A stretch of 64,000 bases of DNA, from positions 1 through 64,000 of the forward strand of contig NZ_MLYO01000100.1 of assembly GCF_001866665.1 (NCBI RefSeq), in the 5' to 3' direction. A program made the translations under genes and the position numbers. Origin of the DNA: Streptomyces monashensis (GTDB lineage: Bacteria; Actinomycetota; Actinomycetes; Streptomycetales; Streptomycetaceae). This document shows positions 1-7,326 of this stretch, in pieces. Every line of letters begins with the position of its first letter. The first letter of the stretch is position 1. The notes under the pieces were generated by a model, which made no database searches, was not told where the DNA came from, and saw nothing but the letters and a program-made list of their open reading frames with translations.

Positions 1-961
1 CGAGGGGCTGCGCCTGATGGACGCCCTGATCGGCGTCAAGCGCGGTGTCCCCGGCGCCGCACTGCCCGAGCTGAAGCAGCGCCGGGTGCGGGCCGCGGCC
101 GTCGCCCCGGCCGAGGAACGCCCGCAGGAGGGGCACGTCCGCTCCGACGTCGCCACCGACAACCCGGTACCGGCCCCGCCGTTCTGGGACACCCGGATCG
201 TCAAGGGCATCCAGCTCAAGGAGTACGCCTCCTGGCTCGACGAGGGCGCCCTGTTCAAGGGCCAGTGGGGGCTGCGGCAGGCCCGCACCGGTGAGGGACC
301 GTCGTACGAGGACCTGGTGGAGAGCGAGGGCCGGCCCCGGCTGCGCGGTCTGCTCGACCGGCTCCAGACGGAGAACCTCCTCGAAGCGGCCGTCGTCTAC
401 GGCTACTTCCCCTGCGTGTCCAAGGACGACGACCTGATCATCCTGGACGACCGGGGCAACGAGCGCACCCGCTTCACCTTCCCGCGCCAGCGCCGGGGCC
501 GCCGGCTGTGCCTGGCCGACTTCTTCCGCCCGGAGGAGTCGGGCGAGACGGACGTCGTCGGCCTCCAGGTCGTCACCGTCGGCTCCCGCATCGGCGAGGA
601 GACGGCCAAGCTCTTCGCGGCCAACTCCTACCGCGACTACCTCGAACTGCACGGCTTGTCCGTGCAGTTGGCCGAGGCGCTCGCCGAGTACTGGCACGCC
701 CGCGTCCGCAGCGAGCTCGGCTTCGCCGGTGAGGACCCGGCCGACATCGAGGACATGTTCGCCCTGAAGTACCGGGGCGCCCGCTTCTCCCTCGGCTACG
801 GCGCCTGCCCGAACCTGGAGGACCGCTCGAAGATCGCCGAGCTGCTCCGGCCCGAGCGGATCGGCGTCCACCTGTCCGAGGAGTTCCAGCTGCACCCCGA
901 GCAGTCCACGGACGCGATCGTGATCCACCACCCGGAGGCGAAGTACTTCAACGCCCGGTGA
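1..961 (+). CDS. metH: Cobalamin-dependent methionine synthase, C-terminal part (partial at left edge)
   Basis: This is the 3' end of a methionine synthase; the reading frame is open from base 2, so the gene starts outside the window. About 319 residues are visible. They match the reactivation (S-adenosylmethionine-binding) domain of MetH, which reductively methylates the inactive cob(II)alamin form. Visible hallmarks are the VKGIQLKEYASWLDEG start of the domain, VYGYFPC, a helical segment LAEALAEYWHARVRSELG, and YRGARFSLGYGACPN followed by DRSKIAELL, which corresponds to the SAM-binding RxxxxxGYxACP region of the E. coli enzyme. The stop codon is followed by a perfect hairpin. The homocysteine-, folate- and cobalamin-binding domains lie outside the window and cannot be judged. 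Confidence 0.93.
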   Translation, partial: EGLRLMDALIGVKRGVPGAALPELKQRRVRAAAVAPAEERPQEGHVRSDVATDNPVPAPPFWDTRIVKGIQLKEYASWLDEGALFKGQWGLRQARTGEGPSYEDLVESEGRPRLRGLLDRLQTENLLEAAVVYGYFPCVSKDDDLIILDDRGNERTRFTFPRQRRGRRLCLADFFRPEESGETDVVGLQVVTVGSRIGEETAKLFAANSYRDYLELHGLSVQLAEALAEYWHARVRSELGFAGEDPADIEDMFALKYRGARFSLGYGACPNLEDRSKIAELLRPERIGVHLSEEFQLHPEQSTDAIVIHHPEAKYFNAR

Positions 962-1015
962 GGCGCGTCTCACCCGGCACACTGATCGGATAAGTCGTAC
1001 ACTTGTCGGTCCACT

Positions 1016-1047
1016 GCAGGCCGGTTCCCGCGCGGGAACCGGCCTGC
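1016..1047 (+). terminator. Perfect 32-base palindrome downstream of metH
   Basis: Bases 1016-1030 and 1033-1047 are exact reverse complements around a CG centre. No U-tract follows, which is common for Streptomyces terminators. The hairpin lies 55 bases after the metH stop and ends 23 bases before the next start codon. Confidence 0.6.
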
Positions 1048-1070
1048 TCGTCCCGCAAGGAGGTGCGTGG

Positions 1071-1772
1071 ATGACCAGTACGGTCCCCGCGCTCGGCACT
1101 CGTACGGCCGAAGGCTCGGCGCTGCAGGCGGTGCTCCTGGACATGGACGGCACCCTGGTGGACACCGAGGGATTCTGGTGGGACGTCGAGGTCGAGGTCT
1201 TCGCCGCGCTCGGCCACACCCTGGACGAGTCCTGGCGGCATGTCGTGGTGGGCGGCCCCATGACGCGCAGCGCCGGCTTCCTCATCGAGGCCACCGGCGC
1301 CGCCGTCACCCTCGCCGAACTCAGCGTGCTGCTCAACGAGGGCTTCGAGAGCCGCATCGGCCGCACGCTGCCGCTGATGCCGGGCGCCGCGCGGCTCCTC
1401 GCCGAACTGCACGAACAGGCCGTGCCCACGGCCCTGGTCTCGGCCTCCCACCGGCGCATCATCGACCGTGTGCTGAGCGTGCTCGGCCCGCACCACTTCG
1501 CGCTGTCCATCGCGGGCGACGAGGTCTCGCGCACCAAGCCCTACCCCGACCCGTACCTGCTCGCCGCTGCGGGGCTCGGCGCCGACCCGGCCCGCTGCGC
1601 GGTCGTCGAGGACACCGCGACCGGGGTCGCCGCCGCCGAGGCGGCGGGCTGCCGGGTGGTCGCCGTACCGTCCGTCGCCCCCATCGCCCCGGCCTCCGGA
1701 CGCACCGTCGTGACCTCCCTGGAAGAGGTCGACCTGGCATTTCTGCGCGGCTTGATGACGGAAATGCCCTAG
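1071..1772 (+). CDS. HAD-superfamily phosphatase (beta-phosphoglucomutase-like)
   Basis: This 233-residue protein is a cytosolic haloacid dehalogenase-type phosphohydrolase. Motif I LLDMDGTLVDTE lies at about residues 22-33, with the nucleophile Asp24 and the acid/base Asp26. Motif II is TALVSASHRR, motif III has the lysine in SRTKPYPDPYL, and motif IV is VVEDTATG. The helical cap between motifs I and II fits the phosphoglycolate phosphatase / phosphoglucomutase subgroup. The start is supported by AGGAGGTG about 5 bases upstream. The substrate cannot be deduced. The gene follows metH on the same strand, but a strong hairpin separates the two, so it is likely transcribed at least partly on its own. 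Confidence 0.88.
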   Translation: MTSTVPALGTRTAEGSALQAVLLDMDGTLVDTEGFWWDVEVEVFAALGHTLDESWRHVVVGGPMTRSAGFLIEATGAAVTLAELSVLLNEGFESRIGRTLPLMPGAARLLAELHEQAVPTALVSASHRRIIDRVLSVLGPHHFALSIAGDEVSRTKPYPDPYLLAAAGLGADPARCAVVEDTATGVAAAEAAGCRVVAVPSVAPIAPASGRTVVTSLEEVDLAFLRGLMTEMP

Positions 1773-2208
1773 CCGTTCACTGCGGGTGCCCCGGGTGCGA
1801 AGAGGCGTCCTGGACAAATATCCGGGGAAGTACACCCGAGTGGAATTCCGCTCCGGCCGCGCGGCCTAATTCCACTGACTGTCCGCACAGTTGATGGTGT
1901 GACGTTCCCCACCCTCACGGGTCTCGACAACGTTACCCGAGTGTGCTGAACGGTCCCGTTCGAGGGGGATCGGCGGTTCCTTGTGTCCTGATTGGTGAGA
2001 AGCTGCACTAATCCTGCCGCTGTCGGGTTTTCTGTGCGTCCGCAGCCGGTTTCACTGCGTGATGACGGTCCAACTCGCCGGGCCGTGAAGCCTCCTGCGG
2101 GCGCGGACTAATCTCGTCGCGAGAACATCGCCGCATCCCCCGCGTTTCCGCCGCACCATCCCCGCGTACCGGATACACGGACCCGAACAGCTCTGGAGAA
2201 ACTCCCGC
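1773..2208. other. Intergenic region before the first binding-protein gene
   Basis: These 436 bases hold the hairpin at 1839-1876 and presumably the promoter of the binding-protein gene. I see no convincing -35/-10 pair, no conserved RNA and no supported reading frame. The stretch around 1880-2000 is less GC-rich than the neighbouring genes. Confidence 0.5.
1839..1876 (+). terminator. Hairpin downstream of the HAD gene
   Basis: AGTGGAATT (1839-1847) pairs with AATTCCACT (1868-1876). The loop contains a second palindrome, GGCCGCGCGGCC. A rho-independent terminator is the simplest reading. Confidence 0.45.
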
Positions 2209-3813
2209 ATGAACCGCAAGACTTTGGTGCTGCCGGCGCTGGCCGGCCTGCTCACCCCGGTTCTCGCCGCGTGCGGCGGATCCGGCGGCGGGGGCAAGAG
2301 CGGCGGCGCCATCGTCGTGGGCACCACGGACCGGTTCACCGCCACGAAGGACGCCCCCGCGCCGCTCGACCCGGCCTACGCCTACGACGTCGGCCTCTGG
2401 AACATCCTGCGCCAGACCCAGCAGACGCTGATGGCCCAGCCCAAGGGCGAGGGCGACCCCGTCCCGGACGCCGCCGAGAGCTGCGGCTTCACCGACAGCG
2501 GCAGCGAGCGCTACGCCTGCAAGCTGCGCGACGGACTGAAGTTCGCCAACGGCGACCCGGTGACCGCCGAGGACGTCAAGTACTCCATCGAGCGCGTGCT
2601 GAACCTCAAGTCGGACAGCGGTGTCTCCGCGCTGCTGAACACGATCGACACGATCGAGACGCAGGGCGACCGCGACGTCATCTTCCACCTCAAGACGGCC
2701 GACGCCACCTTCCCGTACAAGCTGTCCACGCCGCCCGCGGGCATCGTCGACCCGAAGGACTACGCGAAGGACAAGCTGCGCGACGGCTTCTCGGTGGACG
2801 GCTCCGGCCCGTACACCTTCCAGGCCGAGGTCAAGGACAACGCGATCGTCAGCGCCACCTTCGCCAAGAACCCTTCGTACAAGGGCGCGGTGACGGTGAA
2901 CAACAGCAAGGTCGTGATGCGCTCCTACGACTCCGCCGCGGCCATGGGCACGGCGATCGACAAGGGCGACATCGACGTCATGACCCGCACGATGGATCCC
3001 GCGCAGATCCAGAAGCTGGACTCCGGCAGCGACAGCAAGGTCGACCTGGTCGACATGCCGGGCCTGGAGATCCGCTACCTGGCCTTCGACACCAACGCGC
3101 CCAGCGTGAAGTCCAAGGCCGTCCGCCAGGCCATGGCCCAGCTGATCAACCGCGGCGAACTGGTCAACAAGGTCTACGGCACCGAGGCCGAGCCGCTGTA
3201 CTCGCTGGTCCCGGCCACCATCACGGGCCACTCCAACTCGTTCTTCAACAAGTACGGCAACCCCAGCGCCGCCAAGGCCAAGGACCTGCTCACCAAGGCC
3301 GGCATCACCACCCCGGTGAAGCTGACCCTGCACTACACGACCGACCACTACGGCGCGGCCACGAAGCAGGAGTTCGAGGTCCTGCAGAAGCAGCTCAACG
3401 ACAGCGGTCTGTTCGACGTCTCCATCCAGGGGCACCCCTGGGAGCAGTTCCGGCCCGCCGAGAAGAAGGGCCAGTACGACGTCTACGGCATGGGCTGGTT
3501 CCCCGACTTCCCGGACGCCGACAACTTCCTCGCGCCCTTCCTCGACAAGGACAACTTCCTCGGCTCGCCGTACTCCAACCCCACCATCCAGAGCACGCTG
3601 ATCCCGGAGTCCCGCCGCGAGGCCGACCGGCTCTCCGCCGCCAAGAGCCTGACCCAGATCCAGGACACCGTCGCCGAGGACGTCCCGGTCCTGCCGCTGT
3701 GGCAGGGCAAGCAGTACGTCGCCGCACGGGACGACATCACGGGCGTCGCATACGCCCTCAACTCCTCCTCGACGCTTCAGCTGTGGGAGCTCAGCCGCGG
3801 TGTGAGCGGCTGA
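2209..3813 (+). CDS. ABC-transporter solute-binding lipoprotein, family 5 (peptide type)
   Basis: This 534-residue protein is an exported extracellular solute-binding protein of the OppA/DppA type. The N-terminus is a lipoprotein signal: K4 followed by a hydrophobic stretch and the lipobox VLAAC with Cys22, then a Gly/Ser linker. Family features include LRDGLKFANGDPVTAEDVKYSIERVL, FHLKTADATFPYKLSTPPAGIVDPK, and VRQAMAQLINRGELVNKVYG with a following EPLYSLVP. The next gene encodes a paralogue of about the same length, but no permease or ATPase genes are adjacent. The partner transporter must therefore be elsewhere, or the protein acts as a stand-alone ligand receptor. The ligand is probably a peptide or similar oligomer; this is inferred from the family. 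Confidence 0.9.
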   Translation: MNRKTLVLPALAGLLTPVLAACGGSGGGGKSGGAIVVGTTDRFTATKDAPAPLDPAYAYDVGLWNILRQTQQTLMAQPKGEGDPVPDAAESCGFTDSGSERYACKLRDGLKFANGDPVTAEDVKYSIERVLNLKSDSGVSALLNTIDTIETQGDRDVIFHLKTADATFPYKLSTPPAGIVDPKDYAKDKLRDGFSVDGSGPYTFQAEVKDNAIVSATFAKNPSYKGAVTVNNSKVVMRSYDSAAAMGTAIDKGDIDVMTRTMDPAQIQKLDSGSDSKVDLVDMPGLEIRYLAFDTNAPSVKSKAVRQAMAQLINRGELVNKVYGTEAEPLYSLVPATITGHSNSFFNKYGNPSAAKAKDLLTKAGITTPVKLTLHYTTDHYGAATKQEFEVLQKQLNDSGLFDVSIQGHPWEQFRPAEKKGQYDVYGMGWFPDFPDADNFLAPFLDKDNFLGSPYSNPTIQSTLIPESRREADRLSAAKSLTQIQDTVAEDVPVLPLWQGKQYVAARDDITGVAYALNSSSTLQLWELSRGVSG

Positions 3814-3854
3814 CGGCTCCCCTCTTATCCGGGGGCCGGGGACGGCTGCCCGGG

Positions 3855-3882
3855 ACCCGGGGCCAGGACGGCGGCCCCGGGT
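3855..3882 (+). terminator. Hairpin between the two binding-protein genes
   Basis: ACCCGGGGCC (3855-3864) pairs exactly with GGCCCCGGGT (3873-3882) across an 8-base loop. It ends 27 bases before the second gene. It may terminate or attenuate read-through, or stabilise the upstream transcript. Confidence 0.5.
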
Positions 3883-3909
3883 GACGGAACCGACGACAAG
3901 GCACATGCA

Positions 3910-5490
3910 GTGAACATGCGTTACCAGTGGCCAGTCCTGCCCATCGTGGCGGGGCTGGCCTCCGGCTTATTGACCGGCTGCGGAACAGGGAGCGGTGACT
4001 CCGGGGGTACCGGCTCCTCCGTGGTGATGGGGATGTCCGACGACGTCCTCGCCACGGACCCGGCGTCCGGCTACGACCCCGGCTCCTGGCTGTTGTTCGA
4101 CAACGTCTTCCAGTCGCTGCTCAGTTTCCCCAAGGGCGGCACCGAACCCCAGCCCGAACTGGCCAGGAAGTGCACCTTCACCGACGTGCGGGCCACGGTC
4201 TACCAGTGCGAGCTGAAGGACGGCCTGAAGTTCAGCAACGGTGACGCGCTCACCTCGCAGGACGTGAAGTTCTCCTTCGACCGCATGCTGAAGATCAACG
4301 ACGCGTCGGGGCCCGCGATCATGTTCCCGATGCTCGGCTCGGTCGACACCCCGGACGCGAAGAAGGTCGTCTTCCGCCTGAAGGTCCCCGACGCCACCTT
4401 CCCCAGCAAGCTCGCCTCCGGCGCCGGTTCCATCGTCGACCACCGGCAGTACGACGCGGACGGGCTCCGCAAGGACGGCAAGGCCGTCGGCTCCGGCCCC
4501 TACAAACTGGACTCCCTCGACAAGGACAAGGCCGTCTTCTCGGTCAACGCCGACTACCGGGGCACCGCGAAGGTCAAGAACTCCGGCATCACCCTGAAGT
4601 TCTTCCACGGCGACCGCGCCGCCCTGAAGAAGGCCCTCCTCGACGGCAGCGTCGACCTCGCCTACCGAGGCCTGTCCGCCTCCGACGTCGCCGGCCTCGA
4701 CCAGCAGGACGACCGCAAGGGCATCGACGTCATCGAGGGCAGCAGCGCCGAGGTCCAGCACCTGGTCTTCAACATGAAGGACCCGGTCGCCGGAAAGCTC
4801 GGCGTCCGCAGGGCCATGGCCTATCTCCTCGACCGCGACGCCCTCATCAAGAACGTCTACCAGGGCACCGCCACCCCGCTGTACTCGATCGTCCCGGCGG
4901 GCATCGCCGGCCACAACACGGCCTTCTTCGACACCTACGGCGCCCGCCCCTCGCAGGCCAAGGCCACCGCCGCACTGCACGCCGACGGCATCACCGGCAA
5001 GGTGAGGCTCACCCTGTGGTCCACCCCGTCGCGCTACGGCCCCGCCACCGGCGAGGAGCTCAAGGCCATCGCCGGACAGCTCAACGCCAGCGGACTGTTC
5101 GACGCCGACGTCAGGTCGGTCGCCTTCGACCAGTACGAGAAGGACATCGCCGCCGGCAAGTACGGCGTCTACGTGAAGGGCTGGGTGCCGGACTACCCGG
5201 ACCCCGACAACTTCACGGCCCCGTTCTTCGGCAAGGGCAACGTGCTGGACAACAACTACCGCAACGGCACCATCACCGGCACGCTCATCCCGCACACCGC
5301 CGCGCAGAGCGACCGCGGCGCCACCGACCAGGACTTCGGCCGGCTCCAGGACATCGTCGCCGACGAACTGCCCGTCCTGCCCGTGTGGCAGGCCAAGCAG
5401 TACGCCGTCACCCGCGACGGCGTCTACGGCCTGGAGTACTGCCTGGACGCCTCGACGGTGTTCCGGTTCTGGGAACTCAGCAAGGGCTGA
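3910..5490 (+). CDS. ABC-transporter solute-binding lipoprotein, family 5 (paralogue of the preceding gene), with a TTA codon
   Basis: This 526-residue lipoprotein is a paralogue of the gene just upstream and shares its domain order, for example LKDGLKFSNGDALTSQDVKFSFDRML and VRRAMAYLLDRDALIKNVYQG. The lipobox is LLTGC with Cys24. The GTG at 3910 is chosen because AAGG sits 8 bases upstream; an in-frame ATG two codons later is possible. The leucine codon at 3967-3969, inside the signal peptide, is TTA. In Streptomyces this codon needs the bldA tRNA, so production may be limited to late growth. No permease or ATPase genes are adjacent. The ligand is unknown; a peptide is inferred from the family. 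Confidence 0.9.
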   Translation: MNMRYQWPVLPIVAGLASGLLTGCGTGSGDSGGTGSSVVMGMSDDVLATDPASGYDPGSWLLFDNVFQSLLSFPKGGTEPQPELARKCTFTDVRATVYQCELKDGLKFSNGDALTSQDVKFSFDRMLKINDASGPAIMFPMLGSVDTPDAKKVVFRLKVPDATFPSKLASGAGSIVDHRQYDADGLRKDGKAVGSGPYKLDSLDKDKAVFSVNADYRGTAKVKNSGITLKFFHGDRAALKKALLDGSVDLAYRGLSASDVAGLDQQDDRKGIDVIEGSSAEVQHLVFNMKDPVAGKLGVRRAMAYLLDRDALIKNVYQGTATPLYSIVPAGIAGHNTAFFDTYGARPSQAKATAALHADGITGKVRLTLWSTPSRYGPATGEELKAIAGQLNASGLFDADVRSVAFDQYEKDIAAGKYGVYVKGWVPDYPDPDNFTAPFFGKGNVLDNNYRNGTITGTLIPHTAAQSDRGATDQDFGRLQDIVADELPVLPVWQAKQYAVTRDGVYGLEYCLDASTVFRFWELSKG

Positions 5491-5517
5491 CCGCCCACCG
5501 GCACCCGCCGGCACCGA

Positions 5518-5547
5518 GGGCGCTCCTCCCGTACGGAAGGGGCGCCC
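5518..5547. terminator. Hairpin between convergent genes
   Basis: GGGCGC (5518-5523) pairs with GCGCCC (5542-5547), with partial pairing inside. It lies between the binding-protein gene and the convergent response-regulator gene and could serve both strands. Confidence 0.45.
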
Positions 5548-5571
5548 TTCGCCGTCGTACGCGCCCCGTCG

Positions 5572-6243
5572 CTACTGCGCGCCGGGGCGGACCAGCCCGC
5601 TCTCGTACGCGTACACCGCCGCCTGCACCCGGTCCCGGAGCCCCAGCTTGGTCAGCACATGCCCCACGTGCGTCTTCACCGTCGTCTCGCTGACGAACAG
5701 ATCGGCGGCGATCTCCGCGTTCGACAGCCCGCGCGCCACCAGCTTCAGCACCTCCACCTCGCGGTCGGTGAGCGTGTGCAGGGTGTCCGGCACGGGCTCC
5801 TCGCCGGAGGGCAGATGCGTCGCGTACTTGTCCAGCAGACGACGCGTGATACTCGGCGCCAGCATCGCCTCGCCGGCCGCCACCACACGGATCGCCTGCA
5901 CCAGCTCGTTGGCGGGGGCGTCCTTCAGCAGGAAGCCGCTGGCCCCGGCACGCAGCGCCTCCACCACGTACTCGTCGAGATCGAACGTGGTCAGCACCAG
6001 CACCTTCGCCGGGCCGGACCGGTCGGGCCCGGTGATCTGCCGGGTCGCCTCCACACCGTCCATCCGCGGCATACGGATGTCCATCAGCACGACGTCCGGC
6101 TGCAGAGCCCGTACCTGATCGAGAGCCTGCAGGCCGTCACCGGCCTCGCCCACGACCGCGAGATCCTGCTCGGCCTCCAGGATCATCCGGAAACCCGTAC
6201 GCAGCAGGGGCTGGTCGTCGACCAGTAGGACGCGGATGGCCAC
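5572..6243 (-). CDS. NarL/FixJ-family response regulator
   Basis: This 223-residue transcription factor has an N-terminal receiver domain (about residues 1-120; IRVLLVDDQPLLRTGFRMIL, phospho-acceptor Asp in PDVVLMDIRMPRMDG, Lys in FLLKDAP). It has a C-terminal LuxR helix-turn-helix (LTDREVEVLKLVARGLSNAEIAADLFVSETTVKTHV). The GTG start is preceded by AAGGAG at 7-base spacing. No histidine kinase gene is adjacent, so its partner kinase is elsewhere or absent. The gene starts 14 bases after the stop of the RecB-like nuclease gene on the same strand, so the two are probably co-transcribed. Target genes are unknown. Confidence 0.93.
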   Translation of the reverse strand: MAIRVLLVDDQPLLRTGFRMILEAEQDLAVVGEAGDGLQALDQVRALQPDVVLMDIRMPRMDGVEATRQITGPDRSGPAKVLVLTTFDLDEYVVEALRAGASGFLLKDAPANELVQAIRVVAAGEAMLAPSITRRLLDKYATHLPSGEEPVPDTLHTLTDREVEVLKLVARGLSNAEIAADLFVSETTVKTHVGHVLTKLGLRDRVQAAVYAYESGLVRPGAQ

Positions 6244-6257
6244 GTGACACTCCTTCG

Positions 6258-7148
6258 CTAGTCCGGGCCCATTCTGCCCTGCGACCCGGCCTCCGACTCG
6301 GCCGCCCTCACGGGCAGCGGATACGGCGGGGGAGTGCCGCCGAACTCCGGGCAGTGCGCCTGGTGGTCGCACCAACCGCACAGCCTGGTCGGGCGCGGGC
6401 GCCACTCGCCGGTCTCCGTGGCCTGCCGGATGGCCTGCCACAGCGCGTGCAGCTTGCGCTCGACCCGCTCCAGATCGGCCGGATCCGGGTCGTACGTCAG
6501 CACGTCCCCGCTGCCGAGATAGACGAGCTGGAGGCGGCGCGGCACCACCTGCTTCAGCCGCCAGACCACGAGCGCGTAGAACTTCATCTGGAAGAGCGCA
6601 CCCTCGGCGTACTCGGGCCGGGGTGCCTTGCCGGTCTTGTAGTCGACGATCCGCACCTCGCCCGTCGGCGCCACGTCGACCCGGTCGATGATCCCGCGCA
6701 GCCGCAGCCCGGACTCCAGCTCGGCCTCGACGAACAGCTCCCGCTCCGCGGGCTCCAGGCGCGTCGGATCCTCCAGCGTGAACCAGCGCTCCACCAGCCG
6801 CTCGGCCTCCGCGAGCCAGCCCGCCAGCCGCTCGCCGTCCGGATCGTCGGCGAACAGCTCCGTCACCTCCGGGCGGCTCTCCCGCAGCCGGTCCCACTGC
6901 CCCGGGATCAGCGACTTGGCCCGCGGCGCCGTCCGCTCCCCGGCCGGCGCGTCGAACAGCCGCTCCAGCACGGCGTGCACCAGCGTGCCTCTCGTCGCCG
7001 CTGCGCTCGGCTTCTCCGGCAGCCGGTCGATCACCCGGAACCGGTACAGCAGCGGGCACTGCATGAAGTCGCCGGCCCGCGAGGGCGACAGGGAGGTGGG
7101 CGCCGTGGCGACGCGATCGGCCGCCGCGCCCTCGAAGCTGCTGTCCAT
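6258..7148 (-). CDS. RecB-family (PD-(D/E)XK) exonuclease-like protein
   Basis: This 296-residue protein matches the Cas4/RecB-like nuclease family (PDDEXK_1). It starts SLSPSRAGDFMQCPLLYRFRVIDRLPE, followed by RGTLVHAVLERLF with the first catalytic His. The nuclease core is LRGIIDRVD, followed by VRIVDYKTGKAP (Asp and Lys of the D-x-K motif) and QMKFYALV (QxxxY). C-terminal cysteines in LCGWCDHQAHCPEF, with the early QCP cysteine, are arranged like the iron-sulfur cluster of AddB/Cas4-type nucleases. No helicase domain is present, so it is a stand-alone nuclease. The ATG at 7146-7148 has AAGG 9 bases upstream. A role in DNA repair is inferred from the family. Confidence 0.87.
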   Translation of the reverse strand: MDSSFEGAAADRVATAPTSLSPSRAGDFMQCPLLYRFRVIDRLPEKPSAAATRGTLVHAVLERLFDAPAGERTAPRAKSLIPGQWDRLRESRPEVTELFADDPDGERLAGWLAEAERLVERWFTLEDPTRLEPAERELFVEAELESGLRLRGIIDRVDVAPTGEVRIVDYKTGKAPRPEYAEGALFQMKFYALVVWRLKQVVPRRLQLVYLGSGDVLTYDPDPADLERVERKLHALWQAIRQATETGEWRPRPTRLCGWCDHQAHCPEFGGTPPPYPLPVRAAESEAGSQGRMGPD

Positions 7149-7326
7149 GCCCACAGACCTTACGGCCCGCCACTGACAGTGACCCACCCGCCGCCCTGAC
7201 CGGCCCCGCGACCACGCGGCGAACACAGGGGGTGCCGGGGCGAAACACGTCACCACGGCCGCATACCATCGACATCGGACCCTTCCGGCCGACAGGTGCG
7301 GAAGACGCTTCGAACGAGGGGACACC

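Noticed and set aside
2008-3906. 632-codon open frame on the minus strand opposite the first binding-protein gene
   Set aside because: It is a GC-rich antisense shadow: low-complexity Val/Gly/Arg/Asp composition, no domain, and the plus-strand frame has a clear lipoprotein family match.
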